Source: Clostridia bacterium
GTDB taxonomy: Bacteria; Bacillota; Clostridia; Christensenellales; Borkfalkiaceae
Assembly (NCBI GenBank): GCA_017456055.1
Contig: JAFTKC010000021.1
Span: forward strand, 1 to 64,000
Reading direction: 5' to 3'
DNA length: 64,000 nt
Part shown: positions 34,053 through 41,669 of the stretch, piece after piece
Numbering within the stretch: position 1 is the first letter of the stretch
Layout: each line of letters starts with the position of its first letter
Notes under the pieces: model-generated
The model's input: only the letters and a program-made list of their open reading frames with translations
The model's database searches: none
Told to the model about the DNA's origin: nothing
Position numbers and translations under genes: made by a program

Positions 34053-34442
34053 ATGGAATTAACGTATAATCAACTTAGAAAAAGAGACGTTATCAACGTA
34101 GTCGATGGAAAATGTTTAGGAAGAATAGTCGATATGACCTTTAGGTTTCCGCAAGGTGTGATTACGGGAATTACGGTGGAAGGGCGAAAGACCTTTTGCC
34201 TTTTTAGAGCGTTTAATAAAAGCACTCTTTTTATTCCCGATAAAAATATAGTTAAGATTGGTGGAGACGTGATTTTAGTAAATCTTAGATGTGGGGAAGT
34301 TTGCTCGGAAAATCAAGGGGTTAGACCACCAGTCAAACCAGACTGCAAACCAAAGCGAGATTGTCCGCCATCTATCAGTTTTAGCGAGCAAACGTTAATA
34401 GAAGATGGCGAAAGCGAGCAAATAAATTTCGACCAATACTAA
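34053..34442 (+). CDS. YlmC/YmxH-family sporulation protein (PRC-barrel-like)
   Basis: The 129-residue protein has an N-terminal PRC-barrel-like domain (RDVINVVDGKCLGRIVDM about 12-29, then IPDKNIVKIGGDVILV) typical of the YlmC/YmxH family. It also has a low-complexity Cys/Pro/Lys tail (VKPDCKPKRDCPP). The family is tied to sporulation in Firmicutes, but molecular function is unclear. There is no ribosome site; TATTAT (34042-34047) lies five bases before ATG 34053, so initiation may be unusual. Confidence 0.85.
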   Translation: MELTYNQLRKRDVINVVDGKCLGRIVDMTFRFPQGVITGITVEGRKTFCLFRAFNKSTLFIPDKNIVKIGGDVILVNLRCGEVCSENQGVRPPVKPDCKPKRDCPPSISFSEQTLIEDGESEQINFDQY

Positions 34443-34564
34443 AAAATTCGATAGGAATTTTTAAAACCCCCTTGAAAAATGAAAGTTTATGTTTTATAAT
34501 AAAAACGATATATGAAGGGCGAACGATAGTTCGCGCCGGGCTTAAATTAAGGGGGATAAAAAAT

Positions 34565-36631
34565 ATGGCCAAAATACTATCGGAAAACATTAGGAATATT
34601 GCAATCATAGGGCATAGTGGAGAGGGAAAAACTTCACTTGCAGAAGCAATGCTTTTCAACGGAAGGAGCATTGATAGACTAGGTTCTACCGTGGAAAAAA
34701 ACTCGGTTATGGACTACGACGAGCAAGAACTAAGTAGAGGAATTTCTATTTCTCTCGCTTGCGCGTATACCTATTGGCAAGATACTAAGATAAATATTAT
34801 CGACGTTCCTGGATTTTTTGATTTTCAAGGTGAATTTGAACAAGCAATGCGTGCCGTTGGCTCGGCTATTTTAGTTGCAGAAGCAAACGGACAAGTTTCA
34901 GTAGGCGCTGAAAAAGCCGTTGAATATTGCTTAAAGCATCATCTTCCATTGATTATATTTATTAACGGAATTGATAAAGAAAATTCAAATTACGTTGCAA
35001 CTGTTGAAGCGTTTAGACAAAAGTACGGCAGAAAAATCGCTACTATGCACGCACCTATTCTAGACGGAAGCAAAATGAAAGGCTACGTTTCGGTTATTTC
35101 TGGAAAGGCTTACGAATTCGTTAAGGGCGGAAGAAACGAAATTCCCGTTCCTGCTGATATGAAAGACGAACTCGAAGTTCTAAAAGGCACTCTTATCGAG
35201 GCTGCCGCAGAAACTAGCGAAGAATACTTAAATAAATATATAGAATTAGGTTGGCTTTCTAACGACGAAATTATCGTTGGCATAAAGAGTGGTCTATTTG
35301 CGGGCGACACTATTCCTGTTATGGGTGGTTCGGCAACGCAAAACATGGGCGTTATCAACCTAATGAACGAAATAATTGACATTATGCCGTCGCCAAAAGA
35401 AAGAAAGCCAAGCCATTGCGTTAACTTAACGAGTGGGGGCGAAGAAGAACTTTCTTGCGACGTTTGGAAACCTGTGACAGCGCAAGTATTTAAGACGCTT
35501 GCCGATCCTTTCGTTGGTAAACTTTCAATGATTAGAGTTTTCACGGGAACGTTAAAGACGGGTACTACCTTGTATAACGCAACTACGGGTGAAGAAGAGA
35601 GAATCAGTTCTCTATACCTAATGAAAGGTAAAAAGCAAGAGCCTACCGACGAACTCGTTGCGGGCGATATCGGCGCTATAAATAAACTCGTTAAAACGGG
35701 TACGGGTGACACTTTGTGCGACGCTAGTTATAAGATTAAATTCGACGCTATTCCGTTTGAAAAACCCGTTCTCACTATGGCTATTAAAGCGGCTAAGAGT
35801 GGTGAAGAAGATAAGGTTTTCCAAGGCTTAAATAGACTTGCAGAAGAAGATTTAACCTTTAAGGTAGAAAAAGATAAAGACACGGGCGAAACGGTTATAC
35901 GTGGACAAGGTGAAACGCAACTTGACGTTTTGTGTAAGAAATTAAAGAGCAAGTTTGGTTGCGAAGCCGTATTGTTTGAACCAAGAGTTGCTTTTAAGGA
36001 AACTATTACTGCTGTAGCAGAGGCAGAGGGTAAACACAAAAAGCAATCGGGTGGCGCAGGTCAGTTTGGCGTGGTTAATATTCGTTTTGAACCGGGCGCA
36101 GAGGACGGCGAATTTGAGTTTGTAAACGCAATAGTTGGCGGCGCAGTTTCTAAGCCGTTTGCTCAGGCTGCTGAAAAAGGCTTGAGAGAAGCAATGCAAA
36201 AAGGTGTTTTAGCAGGTTATCCAATGACCAATCTTAAGTGTACGTTATTCGACGGAAAAGAACACCCCGTAGATTCAAAGGAAGTTGCGTTTATATCGGC
36301 TGCTAAACTTGCATACGACGATGCGTGCAGAAGAGCAAAACCGGTTATTTTAGAGCCTGTTTATATGTATACTATAACCGTTCCCGATAACTATACGGGC
36401 GATATTTTAGGCGATCTAAATAAGCGTAGAGGTAGAATTTTAGGTATGGAAATGATAAACGGAAAACAAGTGATTTCCGCCGAAGCGCCTCTTGCCGAAA
36501 TGCTTAAGTACGCAACCGACCTTCGCAGTATGACTCAAGGTAGGGGAAGTTTTGAAGGAGAGTTCGTTCAATACGAAGAAGTTCCTTATTCTGCGCAAGA
36601 AAAAATTATTGCAGATGCAAAGAAGAATTAA
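34565..36631 (+). CDS. Elongation factor G-like GTPase (EF-G paralogue)
   Basis: The protein has 688 residues. ATG 34565 follows the GGGGG ribosome site; an in-frame start at 34472 would add unrelated sequence. Domains follow EF-G order. The P-loop is GHSGEGKTS and G3 is DVPGF, both in the form of the EF-G2-like subfamily and not the canonical GHVDAGKTT of translating EF-G. G4, normally NKxD, reads NGID (FINGIDKEN), so the guanine-contacting Lys is Gly. The tail EEVPYSAQEKII is normal. Role in translation is unproven for this subfamily. Confidence 0.9.
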   Translation: MAKILSENIRNIAIIGHSGEGKTSLAEAMLFNGRSIDRLGSTVEKNSVMDYDEQELSRGISISLACAYTYWQDTKINIIDVPGFFDFQGEFEQAMRAVGSAILVAEANGQVSVGAEKAVEYCLKHHLPLIIFINGIDKENSNYVATVEAFRQKYGRKIATMHAPILDGSKMKGYVSVISGKAYEFVKGGRNEIPVPADMKDELEVLKGTLIEAAAETSEEYLNKYIELGWLSNDEIIVGIKSGLFAGDTIPVMGGSATQNMGVINLMNEIIDIMPSPKERKPSHCVNLTSGGEEELSCDVWKPVTAQVFKTLADPFVGKLSMIRVFTGTLKTGTTLYNATTGEEERISSLYLMKGKKQEPTDELVAGDIGAINKLVKTGTGDTLCDASYKIKFDAIPFEKPVLTMAIKAAKSGEEDKVFQGLNRLAEEDLTFKVEKDKDTGETVIRGQGETQLDVLCKKLKSKFGCEAVLFEPRVAFKETITAVAEAEGKHKKQSGGAGQFGVVNIRFEPGAEDGEFEFVNAIVGGAVSKPFAQAAEKGLREAMQKGVLAGYPMTNLKCTLFDGKEHPVDSKEVAFISAAKLAYDDACRRAKPVILEPVYMYTITVPDNYTGDILGDLNKRRGRILGMEMINGKQVISAEAPLAEMLKYATDLRSMTQGRGSFEGEFVQYEEVPYSAQEKIIADAKKN

Positions 36632-36657
36632 GAGTAATAAAAATTAGGAGTATTTAG

Positions 36658-37584
36658 ATGATATTGACAGTTTGCCCTAACCCAAGTATAGACTGCACGA
36701 TTGAACTTGACAGTCTTAACGTAGGTCACCTTAATAGAATAGATAGCAAGGTGGAAACCTATTCAGGCAAAGCCTTAAACGTTGCAATTGGCGTTGCTAG
36801 ACTTGGGGAAGAGTGCTTAGCCACAGGTTTTATGTTCGAAAATCATAGAAGGATGTTTGAGCATACGTTGGAAAAAGAGGGAGTTTCTCACCATTTCATA
36901 TTAAATCCAGGCTCGGCAAGGGTAAATTACAAGATTATAGATAAGCGTTCAATGCTAACTGAAATTAACGATAGAGGTGAACAAATCTCTAGAGAAAAGC
37001 AGTTAGAACTATTAGAAACTATTAAAGAAAAGTCAATCGGGGCAGAAATCGTGGTGATTTCTGGAAGTTTGCCTAAGGGCGTGGAGCACTCTTTTTACGG
37101 AGAGATGGTGGCTAGCGTTTGGGAAGGTGCTAAAATTATTATCGACACCGAAAAGGAAAATATGATTGAAGCACTAAAGAAAAGACGTGTGTTTATGGTA
37201 AAGCCTAATATTCACGAACTTGAAGACTTTTCAAATATGATAGTGCACTCGAATAACGATATAGTAGAAGCGGCTAAAAGTTATGTTGAAGCAGGCGCTC
37301 AAAGCGTGCTAGTTTCTATGGGCGCTGAGGGAGCAGTCCTTACGGATGGCAAAGAGAGTTTCTTTTGTAAATCGGCGTCGGTTGCCGTTAACTCAACGGT
37401 CGGCGCAGGGGATAGTATGGTGGCTGCAACTTGCGTAGGTTTGTCGCTTGGAGTTCCACCAACCGAGATTTTAAGAAGAGCAGTCGCTGCGGGAACTGCC
37501 GCAGTCACCACTAGTGGAACTAACCTTTTCTATAAAGATAAATACAACGAAATTTACACTAAAATCAAAACGGAAAAAATATAA
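36658..37584 (+). CDS. 1-phosphofructokinase (PfkB family)
   Basis: The 308-residue sugar kinase starts ILTVCPNPSIDCTIEL and has the sugar-binding region SGKALNVAIGVARLG (about 36-50). The ATP-site signature NSTVGAGDSMVA (about 242-253) holds the catalytic Asp. This is the FruK/LacC branch of PfkB kinases; fructose 1-phosphate is the likeliest substrate, tagatose 6-phosphate the alternative. No fructose PTS genes are adjacent, which is unusual for FruK. The ribosome site TAGGAG is 10 bases before ATG 36658. Confidence 0.87.
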   Translation: MILTVCPNPSIDCTIELDSLNVGHLNRIDSKVETYSGKALNVAIGVARLGEECLATGFMFENHRRMFEHTLEKEGVSHHFILNPGSARVNYKIIDKRSMLTEINDRGEQISREKQLELLETIKEKSIGAEIVVISGSLPKGVEHSFYGEMVASVWEGAKIIIDTEKENMIEALKKRRVFMVKPNIHELEDFSNMIVHSNNDIVEAAKSYVEAGAQSVLVSMGAEGAVLTDGKESFFCKSASVAVNSTVGAGDSMVAATCVGLSLGVPPTEILRRAVAAGTAAVTTSGTNLFYKDKYNEIYTKIKTEKI

Positions 37585-37586
37585 AG

Positions 37587-37614
37587 AAAAGCGACTACTA
37601 ATAGTCGCTTTTTT
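37587..37614 (+). terminator. Terminator after the sugar kinase gene
   Basis: The stem AAAAGCGACTA / TAGTCGCTTTT with loop CTAA is followed by more T. Confidence 0.8.
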
Positions 37615-37652
37615 ATTTGCATAAAAACTTAAGGTTTACACAAACTTTTTTT

Positions 37653-38516
37653 ATGAAAAACGTAAAAGAAAAAAGCAAGAGAGTTTCAAAAATGGAAAAA
37701 GATAGCAATACTAAAAAAGTAAAAAAAGAAAGACCTTTTTTAAATCTTTTTAGAGAAAAGCGCGTTATGACCATAACGGGAAGTTGGGTTTTTTATTTTA
37801 TAATGTCCATAATTCCCTTGTGTTTTTTATTGATAACGGCGTTTTCGTTTTTCGGCGTTGACTTATCGCTAGAACTTGCGGGAAAACTTCCGCTAGAATT
37901 TAGAGAAGCGGGCGAACTTATCGTTGGAACGGCTTCTAACGTTTCAAACGGAGTGACCGTATTTTTCGTTATAACGGTTATTCTTTCTTGTTCGAGTTTG
38001 CTTTCGCAAATGAGTAAAGACGGCGATTTTATTTACGGTGCAACCCACAAGAGAAAGAGTGGGTTTTTAGGTAAACTTTGGGTTTTTTTAATGATTTGCG
38101 TGCTTTTTTTGACCTTTACCGTTTTTGCCTTTTTATTTTCGTTTAGAAACGTTTTACTCGTTCGACTAGGCTCTGGGGTAAAAAACTTTTTAACCACCTT
38201 TTTCTTTTTGCTAGTAATACTTTCAGGATACGCCGTAATTTTAATACTCAATAAATTTATTAGTCCTATAAAACTAAAAACATCTTCGCTTGCATTTAGT
38301 AGTTTTGTTTCCCTTTGCATAATCGTTTTAGGAACGATAGGGTTAATTATATATATTAGATACTTTTCCAATTTTAACGCCTTTTATGGAAGTTTAGCAA
38401 GCGTAATTGTGTTCTTCTTGTGGGCGTACGTATTGATGTTCGGGCTATCCTTTGGAACGCTTATTTGTATGAATATGAATAAAAAAGGGCAAAAAACCGA
38501 GCAAAACTTGTCATAA
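37653..38516 (+). CDS. YihY/BrkB-family membrane protein
   Basis: The protein has about 287 residues, with a Lys-rich cytoplasmic N-terminus and six membrane helices. The family pattern is visible: GSWVFYFIMSIIPLCFLL near residue 50, WAYVLMFGLSFGT in the last helix. Formerly called ribonuclease BN by error, the family is of uncertain, possibly transport, function. The start is unclear: TTG 37617, ATG 37653 and ATG 37692 are all in frame and none has a good ribosome site. Confidence 0.85.
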   Translation: MKNVKEKSKRVSKMEKDSNTKKVKKERPFLNLFREKRVMTITGSWVFYFIMSIIPLCFLLITAFSFFGVDLSLELAGKLPLEFREAGELIVGTASNVSNGVTVFFVITVILSCSSLLSQMSKDGDFIYGATHKRKSGFLGKLWVFLMICVLFLTFTVFAFLFSFRNVLLVRLGSGVKNFLTTFFFLLVILSGYAVILILNKFISPIKLKTSSLAFSSFVSLCIIVLGTIGLIIYIRYFSNFNAFYGSLASVIVFFLWAYVLMFGLSFGTLICMNMNKKGQKTEQNLS

Positions 38517-38539
38517 ATAGTCGAAAAAAATCATACGTT
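38511..38539 (+). promoter_or_regulatory. Candidate sigma-E promoter of spoIIID
   Basis: TCATAAA (38511-38517), 14 bases and CATACGTT (38532-38539) match the sigma-E pattern (KMATATT, 14-15 bases, CATACANT) at 5 of 7 and 6-7 of 8 positions. spoIIID is a classic sigma-E target and the sigma-E gene is in this window. Confidence 0.55.
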
Positions 38540-38569
38540 TTACTATCTAGTTTATAGGTGGGGGAAGGT

Positions 38570-38839
38570 ATGAGAGATTATTTAGATAAAAGGTGTCTTG
38601 AAGAAGCAGAGTATATAATAAAAACGGGGGCAACGGTGAGAAAAACGGCTAAAGAATTTGGCCTTTCCAAGTCCACCGTACATAAAGACGTCACTGAAAG
38701 GCTATATTCAATAGATAAAAGCCTTTATAAAAGGGTTAAGAAAGTTCTTCAAAAGAACTTAAACGAAAGGCACGTTAGGGGTGGCGAAGCAACCAGACAA
38801 AAATACCTAAATATGATTAAGTGTAAAAACAAGAAATAG
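38570..38839 (+). CDS. spoIIID: SpoIIID, mother-cell sporulation regulator
   Basis: The 89-residue DNA-binding protein matches SpoIIID: N-terminal MRDYLDKRCLEEAEYII, the helix-turn-helix TVRKTAKEFGLSKSTVHKDV and the C-terminal basic helix with RGGEATRQKY. The start is ATG 38570; the GTG at 38558 is part of the purine-rich ribosome site. It modulates sigma-E and later sigma-K genes in the mother cell. Confidence 0.95.
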   Translation: MRDYLDKRCLEEAEYIIKTGATVRKTAKEFGLSKSTVHKDVTERLYSIDKSLYKRVKKVLQKNLNERHVRGGEATRQKYLNMIKCKNKK

Positions 38840-38855
38840 ATGTCAGTCAATTTGC

Positions 38856-38884
38856 TTGACAAACCTTTTTTTGTGTATTAAAAT
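38856..38884 (+). promoter_or_regulatory. Sigma-A promoter of the leader RNA and ABC genes
   Basis: Consensus TTGACA (38856-38861), 17 bases and TAAAAT (38879-38884) would start transcription near 38891. This leaves an untranslated leader of about 150 nt before the lipoprotein start at 39043. Confidence 0.8.
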
Positions 38885-38890
38885 TTAATT

Positions 38891-39042
38891 ACAAGAAACC
38901 TAAACTAAAAGGTTCGCCTGATAGCAAAGGGATAAAGATGAAGTTGTACAGGGCGCAAAGCGTCTTGTTTAATCACTTATCCCCTTATGCCCACGGCGTA
39001 GGGGGTTTCTTTTTACGAAAATACTTAACTAAAGGAGAAATT
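38891..39042 (+). promoter_or_regulatory. Structured leader RNA, riboswitch-like, ligand unknown
   Basis: Stems visible: AACCT / AGGTT (38897-38901 / 38910-38914); AAGGGATAA (38927-38935) with TTATCCCCTT (38977-38986, one bulged C); inside it ACAGGGCGC / GCGTCTTGT (38948-38956 / 38960-38968) with an AAA loop. The second stem shares CCCCTT (38981-38986) with the terminator at 38981-39015, so the two are mutually exclusive. Forming the aptamer-like stem would prevent termination, which predicts an ON switch. I could not match it to TPP, FMN, purine, preQ1, guanidine or c-di-GMP classes. Confidence 0.65.
38981..39015 (+). terminator. Conditional terminator (attenuator) in the ABC leader
   Basis: CCCC-TATGCC (38981-38991, one bulged T) pairs with GGCGTAGGGG (38995-39004) around the loop CAC and is followed by GTTTCTTTTT. 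Its 5' arm also pairs with 38927-38931 upstream. Confidence 0.8.
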
Positions 39043-40062
39043 ATGAAAAAACTACTCGCACTTTTACTGACTTTTATTCTAGCAATAACGTCCTTATCAC
39101 TCGTTGCTTGCGACGATAATAAAGACGTAAAACTTTCACTCTACGCGCCTGACGGAGCGCCTGCTCTATCGGTTGCAAGGCTAATTGACGACAAGTCGAT
39201 AGTTTCTAACGTAGAAGTGAAAATCGTTTTGGCAAACACCATTAGCGCTTTCGTCACAGGGGAAGAAAAAAAGGCAGACTTTGCTATACTTCCCGTTAAC
39301 GCGGCAAGCAAAATGCTAGGCAACGCATCTAGTTATAAAATGCTCGGCGTTGTCACCAACGGAAATCTATTTATTATGGGTAAGGCAAGCGCTGAAGATA
39401 TAAATAAAACCAATCTTTCTACCTTAATTGGCAAGAAAGTTGGAGTTATTAACCTTGCAAACGTTCCTGGACTTACTTTTAAGGCAATCTTAAGCGAAAA
39501 TGAAATTCCATTTGCTAACCTTGTAGAAGGTGGAGAAGTGGATGCAAGCAAGGTGAATTTAGTTGGACTCACCGACGGAACGGCTGTCACTCCAAGTAGT
39601 GAGTGCGATTATTTCGTAGTTCCAGAACCTGCAGCAACAACTAAGCAAACAATGACGAGTGGAAAACTTAAAATTTGTGGTTCGCTTCAAGCCCTCTACG
39701 GCGACGGAGAAGGCTATCCACAAGCCGTTTTAGTTGCTAAAAAGAGCGTTGTTGAAAATAATTTAGATATCGTAAAGACGCTAGTTAATTCGTTTAGCGC
39801 AAATGAAGAGTGGCTAAAGAGTGAATCTACTACTTCAACTCAAATCGTTAACGCCGTTAAGAGTGGGTTTTTAGATAGTGAAATGGCGCCAACTTTTAAC
39901 GCTAATAATCTAAACAAGACGGTTATTGAAAACTGCGCTATTTCATTTACCAAAGCAAGTGAAATTAAAGGGGACGTTTTAGAGTATTTACAAAAAATAA
40001 ACGGCGTATCTAATAATGCTTGGGGAACGCCTGACGACGACTTCTTTTATAGCGTAAATTAA
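39043..40062 (+). CDS. ABC transporter substrate-binding lipoprotein (NMT1/SsuA-like)
   Basis: The protein has 339 residues from ATG 39043, which has AAAGGAG just before it; upstream in-frame codons belong to the leader RNA. It has a lipoprotein signal with lipobox LSLVAC (Cys about 23). The mature part (LYAPDGAPALSVARL, then FAILPVNAA) resembles NMT1/THI5- and SsuA-type binding proteins for small organic molecules such as pyrimidine precursors or sulfonates. The permease gene follows after two bases. The ligand is unknown and may be the ligand, or a product, sensed by the leader. Confidence 0.8.
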   Translation: MKKLLALLLTFILAITSLSLVACDDNKDVKLSLYAPDGAPALSVARLIDDKSIVSNVEVKIVLANTISAFVTGEEKKADFAILPVNAASKMLGNASSYKMLGVVTNGNLFIMGKASAEDINKTNLSTLIGKKVGVINLANVPGLTFKAILSENEIPFANLVEGGEVDASKVNLVGLTDGTAVTPSSECDYFVVPEPAATTKQTMTSGKLKICGSLQALYGDGEGYPQAVLVAKKSVVENNLDIVKTLVNSFSANEEWLKSESTTSTQIVNAVKSGFLDSEMAPTFNANNLNKTVIENCAISFTKASEIKGDVLEYLQKINGVSNNAWGTPDDDFFYSVN

Positions 40063-40064
40063 AA

Positions 40065-40835
40065 ATGAAAAACACAAGGGAAAAACTAAGGGAAATGGCA
40101 ATAGGTCTATCGTCGCTAGTCTTTATGTGGCTAGTTTGGTTTATTGCTCATAAAACGGTTAAAAACGAATATTTAATTCCATCGCTAAGTGAAACGCTTT
40201 CTTCAATGGTTTATCTATTTGGCGAATCCTTTTTCTATAGGGCGTTAGGGAAGACCTTGTTAAAGGTTTTATATTCCTTTTTAATATCGTTTATCGTTTC
40301 GGGAGTATTCTCGTTTGCGGGCAAGGTGTTTAAGCCGATAAGGGCCTTTTTTAAGCCTATAATTTCGGTTATTAGAACTCTTCCAACAATGGCAATTTTG
40401 GTGCTTATCTTAATATACACCAATTCTTCAACTGCGCCTATTATCGTGGCGACGTTAGTTCTTTTTCCAATGATTTACGCTCAAATGAACGTGGCGCTAG
40501 ATTCTATCGACCAAAACATAATCGACGCGACTAAAGTTCAAAAAATAGGTAAAAAAGACTGGATTATAAAAGTGTATTTTCCCATGATTTTACCTAGCGT
40601 TTTATCGCATACGGGCTCGAATTTATCATTTAGCGTTAAACTTGTGATTTCCGCCGAAGTTATGGCGTACACATTTACTAGTTTAGGTGGGCTTATGCAG
40701 TCTGCTAACGCCCTTATGGATATCCCAAGGCTTATGGCACTCACGATAGTTGCGATAGTTATTGGGCTACTTATTGAACTTATTTTCGCAATTATAAATC
40801 GCTTTACTTTTAAGTGGGCAAAAAACAAAGAATAA
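40065..40835 (+). CDS. ABC transporter permease (SsuC/ThiX-like)
   Basis: The 256-residue protein has six membrane helices with the BPD-permease EAA loop region (NIIDATKVQKIGKKDWIIKVYFPMILPSVLS about 150-180, where the conserved Gly-x-x-x-x-x-x-P pattern is seen). It pairs with the upstream binding protein. No ATPase gene follows; a terminator and a minus-strand gene come next. The ATPase must be encoded elsewhere or shared. Confidence 0.88.
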   Translation: MKNTREKLREMAIGLSSLVFMWLVWFIAHKTVKNEYLIPSLSETLSSMVYLFGESFFYRALGKTLLKVLYSFLISFIVSGVFSFAGKVFKPIRAFFKPIISVIRTLPTMAILVLILIYTNSSTAPIIVATLVLFPMIYAQMNVALDSIDQNIIDATKVQKIGKKDWIIKVYFPMILPSVLSHTGSNLSFSVKLVISAEVMAYTFTSLGGLMQSANALMDIPRLMALTIVAIVIGLLIELIFAIINRFTFKWAKNKE

Positions 40836-40854
40836 ACTGAATAGGAAAAAATAA

Positions 40855-40897
40855 AAATCGCTCTCTTTTAATGCAAAAAGAGAGCGATTTGTTTTTT
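40855..40897. terminator. Bidirectional terminator between permease and ZIP genes
   Basis: The 15-bp stem AAATCGCTCTCTTTT / AAAAGAGAGCGATTT with loop AATGCA is followed by a T run on the plus strand; the minus strand also reads into T. Confidence 0.9.
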
Positions 40898-40903
40898 TAA
40901 TTT

Positions 40904-41656
40904 TTAACCTAATAGAAAGTCTAAAACGAGCATTACGCAAAAGCCTATTAAAAAGGAAAAGGTGATGCCTCGTCTACTTTGATTGGGGTAGTTTTCAAGT
41001 AGTATTTCGTCGCTTACAACGTAGAGCATTGTTCCACCTGCAAAGGCAAGGGCAAACGGCAATACTACGGTTGCAATCTTTATTGCAAAGTATCCTAAAA
41101 AAGTTCCAAAGACTTCGATTAAGCCGGTGATAGACGCAATTAAAAAAGTTTTCTTTTTAGAAACGCCCGCAGCAATCAATGGAGCAATAATAACCATGCC
41201 TTCGGGGATATTTTGAAGCGCTATGCCAAGCGCAATTAAAAGACCTTGCGTTTGACTTTCCGAGCCAAAACCTACGCCTGCAGCGATACCTTCTGGAAGA
41301 TTGTGAATAGCGATAGCAATAACGAAAAGAAGTACTCTATTTAGGTTTGTCGCCTTATGCTCCTCAATATCCTCTCCCATCATTTTGTGTAGGTGAGGGG
41401 TGATTTTATCTATAAGGTTAAGGCAAAGGGCCCCTACGAATATTCCCAATATGGTTATTAATAGTTTTAAGTCGCCACCATACTCTAGTGATGGGAGAAT
41501 AAGCCCTAAAACTGCGGCAGAAAGCATAATCCCACCGGCAAAAGCCATTAAAATATTGGAAAATTTTTCAGATGAGTTCTTAAATAAAAAGCCCAAAAGA
41601 GCGCCGATAACGGTTGCTCCACCGACGCCAAGCGCCGTCAAAATTACTATTGTCAT
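40904..41656 (-). CDS. ZIP-family divalent metal transporter
   Basis: The 250-residue membrane protein has eight predicted helices. The ZIP metal-site signatures are present: HNLPEGIAAGVGF (about 138-150) in helix 4 and ALQNIPEGM (about 166-174) in helix 5. A short His/Glu-containing loop (HLHKMMGEDIEEHK) lies between helices 3 and 4. It imports zinc, iron or similar ions and is close to ZupT. It may share a transcript with the upstream ApbE gene, 13 bases away. Confidence 0.92.
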   Translation of the reverse strand: MTIVILTALGVGGATVIGALLGFLFKNSSEKFSNILMAFAGGIMLSAAVLGLILPSLEYGGDLKLLITILGIFVGALCLNLIDKITPHLHKMMGEDIEEHKATNLNRVLLFVIAIAIHNLPEGIAAGVGFGSESQTQGLLIALGIALQNIPEGMVIIAPLIAAGVSKKKTFLIASITGLIEVFGTFLGYFAIKIATVVLPFALAFAGGTMLYVVSDEILLENYPNQSRRGITFSFLIGFCVMLVLDFLLG

Positions 41657-41669
41657 AACTTAATCCTTT

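Noticed and set aside
34472..34564. Upstream start for the EF-G-like gene
   Set aside because: Added residues do not resemble EF-G and the ribosome site GGGGG lies just before ATG 34565.
35110..35712. 200-residue reading frame on the minus strand inside the EF-G-like gene
   Set aside because: It is antisense to a well-supported gene, lacks a ribosome site and family resemblance, and is low-complexity Ser/Pro-rich, as expected of shadow frames in this codon usage.
38948..38968. c-di-GMP-I riboswitch
   Set aside because: GCGCAAAGCG resembles part of that aptamer, but the second helix with its tetraloop receptor and the GGCAAACC segment are absent.
38891..39015. TPP riboswitch in the ABC leader
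   Set aside because: GGCGTAGGG resembles the TPP 3' end, but CTGAGA and the ACCTGAT...GGATAATGCC core are missing and the bases belong to the terminator stem.
38938..39042. Longer N-terminus for the substrate-binding lipoprotein
   Set aside because: It would translate the terminator hairpin and place residues ahead of a perfect lipoprotein signal; ATG 39043 has a strong ribosome site.
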